Source: Acinetobacter proteolyticus
Lineage (GTDB): Bacteria; Pseudomonadota; Gammaproteobacteria; Pseudomonadales; Moraxellaceae
NCBI RefSeq assembly: GCF_000367945.1
Contig: NZ_KB849179.1
Span: 62,001 to 126,000, forward strand
DNA length: 64,000 nucleotides
Reading direction: 5' to 3'
Part shown: positions 39,272-47,730 of the stretch, in pieces
How the letters are laid out: each line of letters opens with the position of its first letter
How positions within the stretch are numbered: position 1 is the first letter of the stretch
Position numbers and translations under genes: made by a program
The notes under the pieces: model-generated
What the model was told of the DNA's origin: nothing
What the model saw: only the letters and a program-made list of their open reading frames with translations
Databases searched by the model: none

Positions 39272-39895
39272 TTACGAGGCTCTGGCTTGTAAAGCATCAT
39301 GATAACGACGATTCACTTCATCCCAATCGATAACATTATAAAAGGCAGCAATATATTCAGGACGACGGTTTTGATATTTTAAATAGTAGGCATGTTCCCA
39401 TACATCTAGACCTAAAATAGGTGTATTGCCATGCATCAAGGGTGAGTCTTGGTTGCCACTACTTTCGACCACTAATTTATGTTTAGGCGTGACGCTCAGC
39501 CATGCCCAACCACTGCCAAAACGACTAATCGCTGCTTTGGTAAATGCATCTTTGAAAGCATCAAAACCACCCAGTTGTTGATCAATTGCTTCTGCAACCG
39601 CTCCAGTAGGTTCTCCACCGCCTTGTGGGCTCATGATCGACCAAAACAGTGAATGATTGGCGTGTCCGCCACCATTATTGATCACCATATTTTTAAGGTC
39701 TGCTGGAACTTCATTCACTTTGGCAACCAATTCTTCTACAGGGAGTTTTTCCCATTCTGTCCCTTCAATTGCACCATTGATATTATTGATGTAAGTCTGA
39801 TGATGTTTGCTATGGTGAATTTCCATTGTTTTGGTATCAATATTGGGTTCAAGTGCATCGTAAGCATAAGGAAGCGCTGGTAAAGAATAAGCCAT
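39272..39895 (-). CDS. sodA: Superoxide dismutase, Mn type
   Basis: A 207-residue Fe/Mn-family dismutase. The [13 protein letters not shown] block and the Gln of [10 protein letters not shown] mark the manganese form; metal ligands lie in [20 protein letters not shown] and [11 protein letters not shown]. It protects DNA and proteins when iron is short. A Fur-like box lies about 70-90 bases upstream of the start, which fits the known repression of Mn-SOD by Fur in other bacteria. Confidence 0.96.
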   Translation of the reverse strand: MAYSLPALPYAYDALEPNIDTKTMEIHHSKHHQTYINNINGAIEGTEWEKLPVEELVAKVNEVPADLKNMVINNGGGHANHSLFWSIMSPQGGGEPTGAVAEAIDQQLGGFDAFKDAFTKAAISRFGSGWAWLSVTPKHKLVVESSGNQDSPLMHGNTPILGLDVWEHAYYLKYQNRRPEYIAAFYNVIDWDEVNRRYHDALQARAS

Positions 39896-40240
39896 GTGTT
39901 TGATTCCTTTTAATCAAAATGATTTTATTGGCATAAATTAAAGCGCCTTCATTATTTATTTAAAAGTAAATGAGAATCAATATCTTTTAATTTGCTTTTA
40001 TCTATATAAAAAGGGATAAAAAATAAATTTTATTTATCATTGCTTTTATTAGGTATTGAGTTGGCTGAGAAATACGATTAAGTATTTGATTCTTATCTTA
40101 TTTAAAGTAGCAGTGGTATTGCACTGAGAAATACCTGATTATTTCAATCACTCAAGTTACACAGCTATTGGTTTAAACCTTGAGTTGAAATATAAAGGGA
40201 AGGAGTGAACGAACTTCACTCCATTCAACATTGGGTCGGG
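39896..40240. other. Intergenic region upstream of sodA
   Basis: 345 AT-rich bases between the start of sodA and the end of the Nif3-like gene, holding the sodA promoter region and the Fur-like box; no ORF. Confidence 0.5.
39966..39984. promoter_or_regulatory. Fur-box candidate upstream of sodA
   Basis: GTAAATGAGAATCAATATC matches the 19-bp Fur consensus GATAATGATAATCATTATC at 15 of 19 positions, 71 bases before the sodA start codon. Confidence 0.6.
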
Positions 40241-40999
40241 TTAAATCGGGTTGTTGAGTTCAAAATACTCAGTTTCGATTGAAAATTGTTTGGCAATGGC
40301 TTGTGCCAAACGCTGCACACCATAACGTTCAGTGGCATGGTGACCACAGGCGAAATAATGTACCCCAAGTTCTTTTGCCTCATAGAACGTACGTTCGCTG
40401 ACTTCACCAGAAATATAAGCATCACAATCTGCTTGAGCTGCTTTGGGGATAAAGTCTTGAGCACCACCTGTGCAGAAGCCTACTTTTTTGATTAGCGTTT
40501 TATCACTCGGCAGATGAATTATATTAAAGTCAAAAATGCTCTGTAACTTTGCTTTAAATTGTTCAGGGCTCAGCGAATCGTCTAAATAGGCAATGTTGCC
40601 AATTGGATGCTTTTCACTTGGATCCAAAGCTTCCAAATCTTTTAGACCGATCAAATCGGCAATAGCGACGTTATTGCCGAAAGTTGGATGTGCATCCAAA
40701 GGTAAATGATAGGCTATCAGGGAAATATTATTTTGAATCAGTTTCTTGATACGGTTGCCACGCATGCCTGTAATTGGGTAGGGTTCACCTTTCCAGAAAT
40801 AGCCATGATGAACAAGTAAGGCATCGGCTTGTTGGGCAATTGCAGCATCAATTGCATCTTCAGATGCAGTCACAGCACATACAATTTTATTGACTTCGGG
40901 CTTGCCTTCGATTTGTAAGCCGTTTGGAGCGTAGTCTTTAAATTCATTGGCTTTTAAAGTCTGATTACACCATTGCACAATGTCATGCAAATTTGCCAT
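40241..40999 (-). CDS. Nif3-like dinuclear metal-centre protein
   Basis: Start chosen at ATG 40999 with GAGGAA 6-11 bases upstream; the frame is open to 41095. The 252-residue product has the Nif3/YbgI layout: YAPNGLQIEGKPEVNKIV, ALLVHHGYFWKGEPYPI with metal-binding His, SLIAYHLPLDAHPTFGNN, and a C-terminal GHHATERYGVQRLA with more ligands. E. coli YbgI forms a hexamer with a dinuclear metal site; its role is not settled. It is divergent from the DegS-type protease gene. Confidence 0.9.
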   Translation of the reverse strand: MANLHDIVQWCNQTLKANEFKDYAPNGLQIEGKPEVNKIVCAVTASEDAIDAAIAQQADALLVHHGYFWKGEPYPITGMRGNRIKKLIQNNISLIAYHLPLDAHPTFGNNVAIADLIGLKDLEALDPSEKHPIGNIAYLDDSLSPEQFKAKLQSIFDFNIIHLPSDKTLIKKVGFCTGGAQDFIPKAAQADCDAYISGEVSERTFYEAKELGVHYFACGHHATERYGVQRLAQAIAKQFSIETEYFELNNPI

Positions 41000-41187
41000 G
41001 TGATTCCTCAAATGTTTTACATCTTTTCTCGGTAACAATAAGAACATATTTTTAAATGTAACTAAAGCTAGACAAAACTTTTTTAACTTTTGCATTGATT
41101 TTAAGCAATTTACTTTACAATAGTGGAAACTTCCAGTTCTTCAATAAATTACGTTCATCACATAATTTCGCCTAGAGGATAATAGAC

Positions 41188-42372
41188 GTGCGCCGTGCAT
41201 TTACATGGTTACCTTGGGTATTACTCATTCTTGTTATTTTTAGTTTTCTGGCTTGGCAGAAATCACATCAACCGAAGCCAACGGTGGCTGCTGATGGGGT
41301 GAAAATGCCCGCAGAAAAGGTTGAACCACTGATTGATACCACGCGTACGGGTGGGGTGGTTTCGTATAGTGCTGCGGTCAAAGTAGCAGCGCCTGCTGTG
41401 GTCAATATTTTTACCACGCAAAAAGTGAAACAGATGAATCATCCCTTGTTGAATGATCCTGTGTTTCGAGAGTTTTTTGGCAATCAAATGCCGCAGCAAC
41501 CTCAAAACGAAAACAGTTTGGGTTCAGGCGTAATTGTACGTGCGGATGGTTATATTTTAACGAATAATCATGTGATTGCGCAGGCTGAACATATTGTCGT
41601 GGCTTTACAAGATGGGCGCCGTGCTGAAGCGACTGTGATTGGCACTGACCCGGACACCGATTTGGCGGTAATCAAAATTGAATTGGACAAATTACCGGTG
41701 TTGCCATTTAAATTGAGTGGCAATGAAGTAGGTGATGTTGTGCTTGCGATTGGTAACCCATTTGGCGTTGGTCAAACTGTAACACAGGGGATTATCTCCG
41801 CAACTGGACGTTCGGATTTGGGTATCAATACCTATGAAGACTTTATTCAAACCGATGCTGCGATTAACCCAGGTAACTCGGGTGGAGCATTGATTGATGT
41901 TGCGGGTAATTTGATTGGGGTCAATACGGCCATCTTCTCGCAATCGGGTGGTTCACTTGGGATTGGTTTTGCGATTCCTGCCCAGGTTTGTCAGCAAGTC
42001 CTTAATTCAATCTTGAAAGATGGGCGTGTGGTACGTGGTTGGTTAGGGATTAGTTTAATTCCAAATAATCTTGATGAAGATGTTTTGACCGCTAAACCGA
42101 TTGGTGTCACTGTTGCAGATGTCTTACGTGGCGGACCATCTGATTCTGCAGGTATTAAACGTGGTGATAAGATTATTCAAGTAAATAATGAGCAGATCTC
42201 TTCAGCATCGCATTTGATTAATTATGTTGCATTGCAAGCACCAGAAAGTTTAATTGATGTGGTAATTGAGCGTGAAGGCAAGCAACAAACGCTACAGGTT
42301 AAAGTTGGAGAGCGTAAAGTGCAGCAGAATGCACAATCGCAATATATTCCATTGCCTAAGCGTCAACAGTAA
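41188..42372 (+). CDS. DegS/AlgW-type periplasmic serine protease
   Basis: A 394-residue S1C (HtrA) protease starting at GTG. One N-terminal membrane helix (about 8-23), a trypsin-like domain with triad H128 (TNNHVIA), D158 (DTDLAVI) and S231 (NPGNSGGAL), and one PDZ domain from about residue 280 (RGWLGISLIPN). A single PDZ and membrane anchor fit DegS/AlgW, which cleaves an anti-sigma factor of the RseA/MucA type under envelope stress. Substrate here is not shown. A terminator follows. Confidence 0.9.
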   Translation: MRRAFTWLPWVLLILVIFSFLAWQKSHQPKPTVAADGVKMPAEKVEPLIDTTRTGGVVSYSAAVKVAAPAVVNIFTTQKVKQMNHPLLNDPVFREFFGNQMPQQPQNENSLGSGVIVRADGYILTNNHVIAQAEHIVVALQDGRRAEATVIGTDPDTDLAVIKIELDKLPVLPFKLSGNEVGDVVLAIGNPFGVGQTVTQGIISATGRSDLGINTYEDFIQTDAAINPGNSGGALIDVAGNLIGVNTAIFSQSGGSLGIGFAIPAQVCQQVLNSILKDGRVVRGWLGISLIPNNLDEDVLTAKPIGVTVADVLRGGPSDSAGIKRGDKIIQVNNEQISSASHLINYVALQAPESLIDVVIEREGKQQTLQVKVGERKVQQNAQSQYIPLPKRQQ

Positions 42373-42431
42373 CGTCGCTTTGATGATAAATAAGGGCTGC
42401 CAATGAGCAGCCTTTGTTTATTTCAAGTCAT

Positions 42432-42469
42432 AAAAAAAGCGTGTTGACCGACTGATCAACACGCTTTTT
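42432..42469 (+). terminator. Terminator after the DegS-type gene
   Basis: A 14-bp stem (aaaaagcgtgttga and complement) with a T-run. Confidence 0.88.
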
Positions 42470-42574
42470 GCATTTTATCGACTTTTTTATTTTTTATTAA
42501 AGCATCGAAATTTGATGGTTTGATGACAGCGCTTTGATGTTTATATGACAGAGATAAAACACGAGCTATCTGCT

Positions 42575-42709
42575 TCAATGTGCACAAAATGCTTGATTGA
42601 AGTATTCAAATAAATCAGGGGTTTGAAACCAGATTAAGATCGAAAGACTCATCAAGCACAGAAGTGTGACAAACAATAGCAACTTAAAATGACGTTCTAT
42701 ATTAGTCAT
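42575..42709 (-). CDS. 44-residue membrane protein coupled to the MFS gene
   Basis: The ATG at 42709 overlaps the stop of the MFS transporter gene (ATGACTAA), so translation is coupled; AGAGG lies about 9 bases upstream. The product MTNIERHFKLLLFVTLLCLM... has one hydrophobic helix (residues ~9-27) and a short C-terminal tail ending FCAH. It could be an accessory small subunit of the transporter. It is below the size usually annotated. Confidence 0.5.
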   Translation of the reverse strand: MTNIERHFKLLLFVTLLCLMSLSILIWFQTPDLFEYFNQAFCAH

Positions 42710-43916
42710 GAATCACAGCCTCTTCATTCACGAAAAGATGGATGACCACACCAAAAGCACTGAGCACTAAACAGGCGAGCCAGATCATATTGTAGTTGCC
42801 TGTAATATCGTGATTAACTCCACCGAGCCAGCCACCAAAGAATGAGCCGATTTGATGGGTAAAGAACACAATACCACTGAGCATGGATAAATATTTGACA
42901 CCAAACATATTGGCCACAATCCCGTTGGTAAGCGGAACAGTTGAAAGCCAGAGTAGTCCCATGATGATCCCAAAACTATAAACGGTCAATGTGCTGAGTG
43001 GGAGCAGTAGAAAAGCAATAATGGCAATACCGCGTAAACCATAAAGTAGCATCAGTAATTTGGGTTTTGAGTAGCGATCACCTAACCAACCAGCGCCATA
43101 GGTTCCCACAATATTAAATAGACCGACCAGTGCCAAGAATATTGTACCTGTTGTGGCATCAAAGCCATGATCTATTAAATAACCAGGCAGATGTACGCCT
43201 AAAAATACCACTTGGAAACCACAGACCAGAAATCCGAGGGATAACCACCAAAAGGGTTTATGTTTTCTTGCGATATGTAAAACTTGTTTAAAGCTTAAGC
43301 TGGGCTGATTCAGCGCTTTAGGTACTGGAGAAGAAGGGGATTTCAATAACCAAGCCAAAGGGATAATGAATGCAATAGCAAAGGCACTCACCAGTAATGC
43401 AGAAGACCAACCGATGGTTTTAAGGAGTAACAGGGTTGATGGCAGCATAATAAACTGCCCAAAGGAACCCGCAGCACTGGCAATCCCCATGACCATACTG
43501 CGTTTCTCTGGTGGTGCAGCGCGACCAACCGCAGAAAGCAATACGGTAAAAGAGGTTGCAGATAAGGCGAGTCCAATCACGAGCCCTAAGCTGAGGTTCA
43601 GTAATAGCCCCGTAGAGCTAAATGCCATAAGGACTAAGCCAATGGCATAGAGTGCGCCCCCCGCCATAACGACTCTTTTAGTACCGTATTTATCAGCAAT
43701 CGCACCTGTAAAGGGTTGTGCTGCCCCCCAAATCAGGTTCTGCATGGCAATTGCAAAACTGAAAATATGATGGCCCCAACCAAAACTATCGCTCATCGGT
43801 ACCAGATATAAACCAAAGCCATGGCGTACACCCAATGAAAGTGCAAGAATCAGCGCGCTTCCGATCAGCATCATAATTAAGGTTTTAGAGAAACTAGAAT
43901 CTTGGTTGTTGTTCAT
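42702..43916 (-). CDS. MFS transporter, monocarboxylate/OFA-like
   Basis: A 404-residue inner-membrane protein with about twelve helices. GAIADKYGTKRV between helices 2 and 3 is the MFS signature, and RHGFGLYLVPMSDSFGWGHHIFSFAIAMQNL at the start fits the oxalate/formate or monocarboxylate-like group. Substrate is unknown. It is divergent from a TetR gene that shares a perfect palindrome in the 174-bp promoter region, so it is likely the regulated target. A 44-residue protein follows, overlapping the stop. Confidence 0.85.
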   Translation of the reverse strand: MNNNQDSSFSKTLIMMLIGSALILALSLGVRHGFGLYLVPMSDSFGWGHHIFSFAIAMQNLIWGAAQPFTGAIADKYGTKRVVMAGGALYAIGLVLMAFSSTGLLLNLSLGLVIGLALSATSFTVLLSAVGRAAPPEKRSMVMGIASAAGSFGQFIMLPSTLLLLKTIGWSSALLVSAFAIAFIIPLAWLLKSPSSPVPKALNQPSLSFKQVLHIARKHKPFWWLSLGFLVCGFQVVFLGVHLPGYLIDHGFDATTGTIFLALVGLFNIVGTYGAGWLGDRYSKPKLLMLLYGLRGIAIIAFLLLPLSTLTVYSFGIIMGLLWLSTVPLTNGIVANMFGVKYLSMLSGIVFFTHQIGSFFGGWLGGVNHDITGNYNMIWLACLVLSAFGVVIHLFVNEEAVIHD

Positions 43917-43977
43917 ACGCTGTCCGTATTTATCATTTGCTATAGGGGCTTTCAGATGATGATTGAACGATATTAAA

Positions 43978-43999
43978 ATAGATTACAACTATAATCTAT
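43978..43999. promoter_or_regulatory. Candidate TetR operator
   Basis: Perfect 8-bp arms ATAGATTA and TAATCTAT around a 6-base spacer, in the region between the divergent MFS and TetR genes (62 bases before the MFS start on the minus strand, 91 bases before the TetR start). Confidence 0.65.
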
Positions 44000-44090
44000 A
44001 ATAACGTGTATTGGGAATGCTAAAATACTTTCCATTTATAGATGATGAATTGCTGATTCTTTATTTTTATTGAGTTAAGAAGGTTTGCTT

Positions 44091-44678
44091 ATGCCACGTG
44101 TGTCTAAAAAGTTAGCGATCGAAAACAGGAAGAATATTGAACATGCGACGTCGCGATTGATACGGGAAAAGGGCTTTGCAGTCAGTGTTGCAGATTTAAT
44201 GAAAGCTGCAGGCTTAACACACGGTGGATTTTACAAACATTTTCAGAATAAAGATGAGTTGATTGATATCGCATGCCAAGATATTTTTTTGCAATCTGTA
44301 AGTAAGTGGGAGTTCATCATAAATGGGGCTGATGATGAAAAAACCGCATTGCATGAAATTTTTAAGGCTTATTTATCTGAACGAAACTTGGAAAATCCTG
44401 GATTAAGCTGTCCTTTATCTTCTTTAAGTAGTGATATTGCAAGAGAACTTAACGACAAGCCTGTGAAGCAGACATTTCACCAAGGTGTGGAATCATTGCT
44501 TTCTATTTTAACTGGGCTGAACGCTTTAAATCTTAAAGATCAAGCGCAGATGTCTGAGCGTGCTATTATTCAGTTGAGTTTGTTATCAGGTGCACTCACA
44601 TTGGCTCGATCAGTTGACCATGCTTTGGCATTATCTATACTTGATACCGTCAAGCGTCACTTATTAGAACAATATTAA
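44091..44678 (+). CDS. TetR-family regulator
   Basis: Start at the ATG at 44091, with AGAAGG upstream. The 195-residue product has a TetR HTH at residues ~10-55 (TSRLIREKGFAVSVADLMKAAGLTHGGFYKHFQNKDELI), with the FYKHF signature helix, and a helical ligand domain with LENPGLSCPLSSLSSDIAREL. It most likely represses the divergent transporter through the palindrome between the genes. Ligand is unknown. Confidence 0.88.
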   Translation: MPRVSKKLAIENRKNIEHATSRLIREKGFAVSVADLMKAAGLTHGGFYKHFQNKDELIDIACQDIFLQSVSKWEFIINGADDEKTALHEIFKAYLSERNLENPGLSCPLSSLSSDIARELNDKPVKQTFHQGVESLLSILTGLNALNLKDQAQMSERAIIQLSLLSGALTLARSVDHALALSILDTVKRHLLEQY

Positions 44679-44781
44679 CTATGAATTTTTGGTCAATAAG
44701 CATGGATTGGTTTTAATGACGAATCAATAAAACAGAAATAACTTAAAGTTACTCCTGTTCTATGCCTTTTGATTAACTACC

Positions 44782-45918
44782 TTAGAATTTTAGTTCCAAG
44801 CCTAATCCAACAACGGGTTGCTTGTCTTTTTTATCTGCTTGTTCAAGCGTTAAATAACCTACATAGCCATAGCTCTTTACCTGCTTATTGAAGGCATAAT
44901 CAGCGCCAGCCATGATTTGCTTGGCTTTAAAATCAGCTGTGGTGTTTTTAAAGCGAGTATCATTCTGGCTATATTGTGCTTTGAGCATCCATTTTTTTGC
45001 ATTGGGAAGAATATATTCGGCACCTACTAACCAACCTTGAGCATCATCAATACTATTGGCTTTTGTGACCCATTTTGTTGCTTCTGTTGGGTCTGCATAG
45101 CTAGTTTCTTCAACATCGGAACGTTGATACAAGCTTTTAATCGCCAAGCCTTCAATCGGATTTAAACGTCCGATGGCACGTATGGTCTTTGCTGCGGCAA
45201 AAGCTTGCGTGTCGGCTGTATAAGCCTGTCCTGTGGCAACATTGAGAAAGCCACGTCCTGCAAAAGTGCTTGGAATGGCTTTGTCATAGCCAAGTCCTGC
45301 GACAAAAAATGGATGTTCATAAACCAGACTTGCAGACCATGCATCGCCTAAGCCGCGACCTGCAACTTTTGCACCACCGCTGGATGTTTTAATTCCAGAT
45401 GATTCTCCCGTGGCGAGCAGAGCATTGAGCTTAATTACACCTTTAGAGAGGTTAATGACTGGCGATTCATATAGAACGATGTTATCGATACGGTTTTCTC
45501 CAGTTAGAATCCCACCAATATCTGCTTTATTGGCCACATAATTATTGAAAATATCCACCGTACTTGAGAGCTGTTTGACCGGCGTATCATATTTCCCCAC
45601 TTTGATGGTGCCGAGTTGACTGTCCTTTAATCCGACAAAGCGGTTTCGTTGCGTCCAGTCTGTTCCATCGCCGTCAGCACTCAATCCCCATTCAATCGCA
45701 TAAACTGCGCTTAGACGTTCAGTTAGTTTCTCATCTCCTTTAATACCCAGATAGGAACTATTGGAGCTGATTTCCCAGACATCTTTATCAGAACTATGGG
45801 CATTCTTTTCTGATAAGTAATCGATACTTGCATCAATTTCCCCATAAAGTGTAGGTGCTGCAAAAGTAGTCGTGGTTAAGCACCCAAGCATGGCAAAGCC
45901 AAGAAGATTCAATTTCAT
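44782..45918 (-). CDS. Outer-membrane porin, downstream of a nitrate transporter
   Basis: Start at the ATG at 45918, with AGGGGTC upstream; 378 residues. Signal peptide MKLNLLGFAMLGCLTTTTFA, then mature APTLYGEIDASIDYLSEKN and a 16-strand-like alternating barrel ending in a C-terminal Phe (GLGLELKF). This is the general bacterial porin family. It lies 83 bp behind the nitrate transporter gene on the same strand, probably co-transcribed, so it may let nitrate or nitrite through the outer membrane. That role is inferred from position only. Confidence 0.85.
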   Translation of the reverse strand: MKLNLLGFAMLGCLTTTTFAAPTLYGEIDASIDYLSEKNAHSSDKDVWEISSNSSYLGIKGDEKLTERLSAVYAIEWGLSADGDGTDWTQRNRFVGLKDSQLGTIKVGKYDTPVKQLSSTVDIFNNYVANKADIGGILTGENRIDNIVLYESPVINLSKGVIKLNALLATGESSGIKTSSGGAKVAGRGLGDAWSASLVYEHPFFVAGLGYDKAIPSTFAGRGFLNVATGQAYTADTQAFAAAKTIRAIGRLNPIEGLAIKSLYQRSDVEETSYADPTEATKWVTKANSIDDAQGWLVGAEYILPNAKKWMLKAQYSQNDTRFKNTTADFKAKQIMAGADYAFNKQVKSYGYVGYLTLEQADKKDKQPVVGLGLELKF

Positions 45919-46001
45919 ATTGAGACCCCTGAAAAATGGTGTTGAAGTATTTAGTTTGAAAATCGTGTGGGAGGGTTTATCCCACACAAAATGTGTTGTG
46001 A

Positions 46002-47348
46002 TTAAGCGAGAGAGTTACGTTCCAATACAGCTTGCTCGAACAATTGTTGTTCTTTGGCTTTATGTTCGACAGAGAAGCGAATGAGGATGACACTAAATGC
46101 GGCTACGGTCACCAAAGCACCTAAAATCATCAGGCAGGTTTGTACATCCAGTAAACCTTTGAGTAAGAAGCCTGCAGCAACAGCACCGACATTACCACCA
46201 GCACCGATGATGCCAGCGACGCCGCCCAAAGCATTGCGGTCAATGAAAGGTACAAGCGCGTAAGTTGCACCACAGGACATATGGGTAAACAAGGCAAAAA
46301 CAGTCATGCTTATGATTGCGAGTGCAACAGTATTCATTTGTGAGAATAAAATCAGGAATAAGCCTTCACATAGGATCATGATAAACAAAACCTTAGTGCG
46401 ACCATCTAAACCTTTAGTGATTGCAACTTTATCTGAAAGATAACCACCTAATGCACGGGCAAACAGGGCAAGCAGACCAAAAATACCTGCAGTTAAGCCA
46501 GCCTCCTTTAATCCCATGTTGAAGTGATCGACATAGTACATTGCAGCGATGTTATGAATAAAAATCTCGATACCAAAACAGGCAGCATAAGAGACAAATA
46601 GAATCCAGACACGATAATTACGTGCAGCTTGCATCAGAATCGCAACGCCGCCTTTTTTACCACTGCCAACTTCAATACCTTGCTCGCGGAGCGCTTTAAA
46701 ATTTCCTTGAGGGCAATCTTGAGTAAGTTTCCAGTACAGCACACCCACGATCAGCATCATGATGCCTGGTACAAGTAGCGCAATTCTCCATCCCATCGCT
46801 TGTTCTACGCCAAACATAACGATAGCCCCAAGAATTAAAGGCATAATTGCTTGTGTCGCACCACCACCTGCATTGCCCCAACCGGCAGAAGCTGCATTGG
46901 CTGTACCCACCACATTGGGAGCAAACATCACACTGGTATGGTATTGAGTGATGACAAAGCTTGCGCCAATTGCACCAATCAATAAGCGGAAGAACAGGAA
47001 AGATTCGTAGGTATTGGCTGCAGCAACACCGAACACGGGAATACTGCCGAGAAGTAAAAGTGCGGTATAGGTTTTGCGTGGACCGTATTTATCACACAAT
47101 GGGCCAACGATGAGTCGAATTAAAATGGTAATCGCAACCGCGGCAATGTTGATATTGGCGATTTGGTCTTTGGTTAAATTGAACTCGCCTTTGATGACTG
47201 GCATGAGGGGAGCACAGGCAAACCAGGCGAAGAAACACACGAAGAATGCTAGCCATGTCATATGGAAAGCACGCATTGCAGGTGTAGAAAAGCTAAATAA
47301 TTTTATTTCTGTGGCTTTTTTTGCATCAATATTCATTGGTGAAGACAT
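46002..47348 (-). CDS. nasA: Nitrate/nitrite transporter (NarK/NasA type)
   Basis: A 448-residue MFS protein with about twelve helices. PLMPVIKGEFNLT, the nitrate signatures SAGWGNAGGGATQAIMP and GIIGAGGNVGAVAAG in helices 5 and 11, and the MFS loop GPLCDKYGPRK identify the nitrate/nitrite porter family. It brings nitrate into the cytoplasm for assimilation. GGAGAAAG lies before the ATG. Upstream are a sigma-54 promoter and two ANTAR-type hairpins, so it is likely under nitrogen and nitrate control. The porin gene follows. Confidence 0.93.
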   Translation of the reverse strand: MSSPMNIDAKKATEIKLFSFSTPAMRAFHMTWLAFFVCFFAWFACAPLMPVIKGEFNLTKDQIANINIAAVAITILIRLIVGPLCDKYGPRKTYTALLLLGSIPVFGVAAANTYESFLFFRLLIGAIGASFVITQYHTSVMFAPNVVGTANAASAGWGNAGGGATQAIMPLILGAIVMFGVEQAMGWRIALLVPGIMMLIVGVLYWKLTQDCPQGNFKALREQGIEVGSGKKGGVAILMQAARNYRVWILFVSYAACFGIEIFIHNIAAMYYVDHFNMGLKEAGLTAGIFGLLALFARALGGYLSDKVAITKGLDGRTKVLFIMILCEGLFLILFSQMNTVALAIISMTVFALFTHMSCGATYALVPFIDRNALGGVAGIIGAGGNVGAVAAGFLLKGLLDVQTCLMILGALVTVAAFSVILIRFSVEHKAKEQQLFEQAVLERNSLA

Positions 47349-47416
47349 AACTTTCTCCTGAACTGCACGTCATTTATTTTTGCTTAGTCATTACGCTGCT
47401 TAAGCAAATCGAACAG

Positions 47417-47468
47417 AACGGACGTCGTTGGCCGTCATCAAATTGTTTTATGAATCGTCATTGATTCA
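47417..47468 (-). promoter_or_regulatory. Tandem hexaloop hairpins, ANTAR (NasT/NasR) leader candidate
   Basis: On the minus strand, hairpin 1 (47468-47451) is TGAATC-AATGAC-GATTCA, a perfect 6-bp stem with a 6-nt loop. Hairpin 2 (47436-47417) is GACGGCC-AACGAC-GTCCGTT, with a single mismatch and one G-U pair. Both loops have A at position 1 and G at position 4, the rule for RNA targets of ANTAR antiterminators. They lie between the sigma-54 promoter and nasA. Confidence 0.65.
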
Positions 47469-47484
47469 ATGTACTTGATATATA

Positions 47485-47499
47485 GCAAGTGCCGTGCCA
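47485..47499 (-). promoter_or_regulatory. Sigma-54 promoter of the nitrate unit
   Basis: The minus strand reads TGGCACGGCACTTGC, matching the -24/-12 consensus TGGCACG-N4-TTGC exactly, about 137 bases before the nasA start. The transcript would begin about 12 bases downstream and carry the two hairpins. Confidence 0.8.
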
Positions 47500-47602
47500 G
47501 AAAAATAAATTAACCAAATGAATAATTTAAAATGTTAATCATCAAGGTATTTATAAGAGGATTAAGTGAATCCAGATTATTGGTGTAAATGTGGGGTCGT
47601 AG

Positions 47603-47634
47603 ATAGAAGGTGTCTATGTTAGACAATCTTCTAT
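47603..47634. repeat. 32-base inverted repeat upstream of the sigma-54 promoter
   Basis: Inner arms TGTCTA/TAGACA with a TGT centre, outer arms ATAGAAG/CTTCTAT, offset by 1 or 2 bases. It sits 104 bases upstream of the sigma-54 promoter, where an activator could bind. Confidence 0.6.
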
Positions 47635-47692
47635 AAATTGCGTTCTCGTGGTGCGTGATTTTTGATCATACTGCTTTGAAAGATTGCACAAT

Positions 47693-47718
47693 AAAAAAAG
47701 CAGCGAGTGCTGCTTTTT
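47693..47718 (-). terminator. Terminator after the OmpW-like gene
   Basis: A 10-bp stem (aaaaagcagc/gctgcttttt), loop gagt. Confidence 0.88.
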
Positions 47719-47730
47719 ATGAAATGAAAT

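Larger units (their letters stand above)
47349..47692. other. Upstream region and leader of the nitrate unit
   Basis: About 344 bases holding, from nasA outward, a hairpin with 7-bp arms TTGCTTA/TAAGCAA, two ANTAR-type hairpins, a sigma-54 promoter, and a 32-base inverted repeat 104 bases further upstream. Confidence 0.6.

Noticed and set aside
47639..47655. NtrC-like site TGCGTTCTCGTGGTGCG upstream of nasA
   Set aside because: Only a partial match to TGCACC-N5-GGTGCA; mentioned as a possibility but not listed as a feature.
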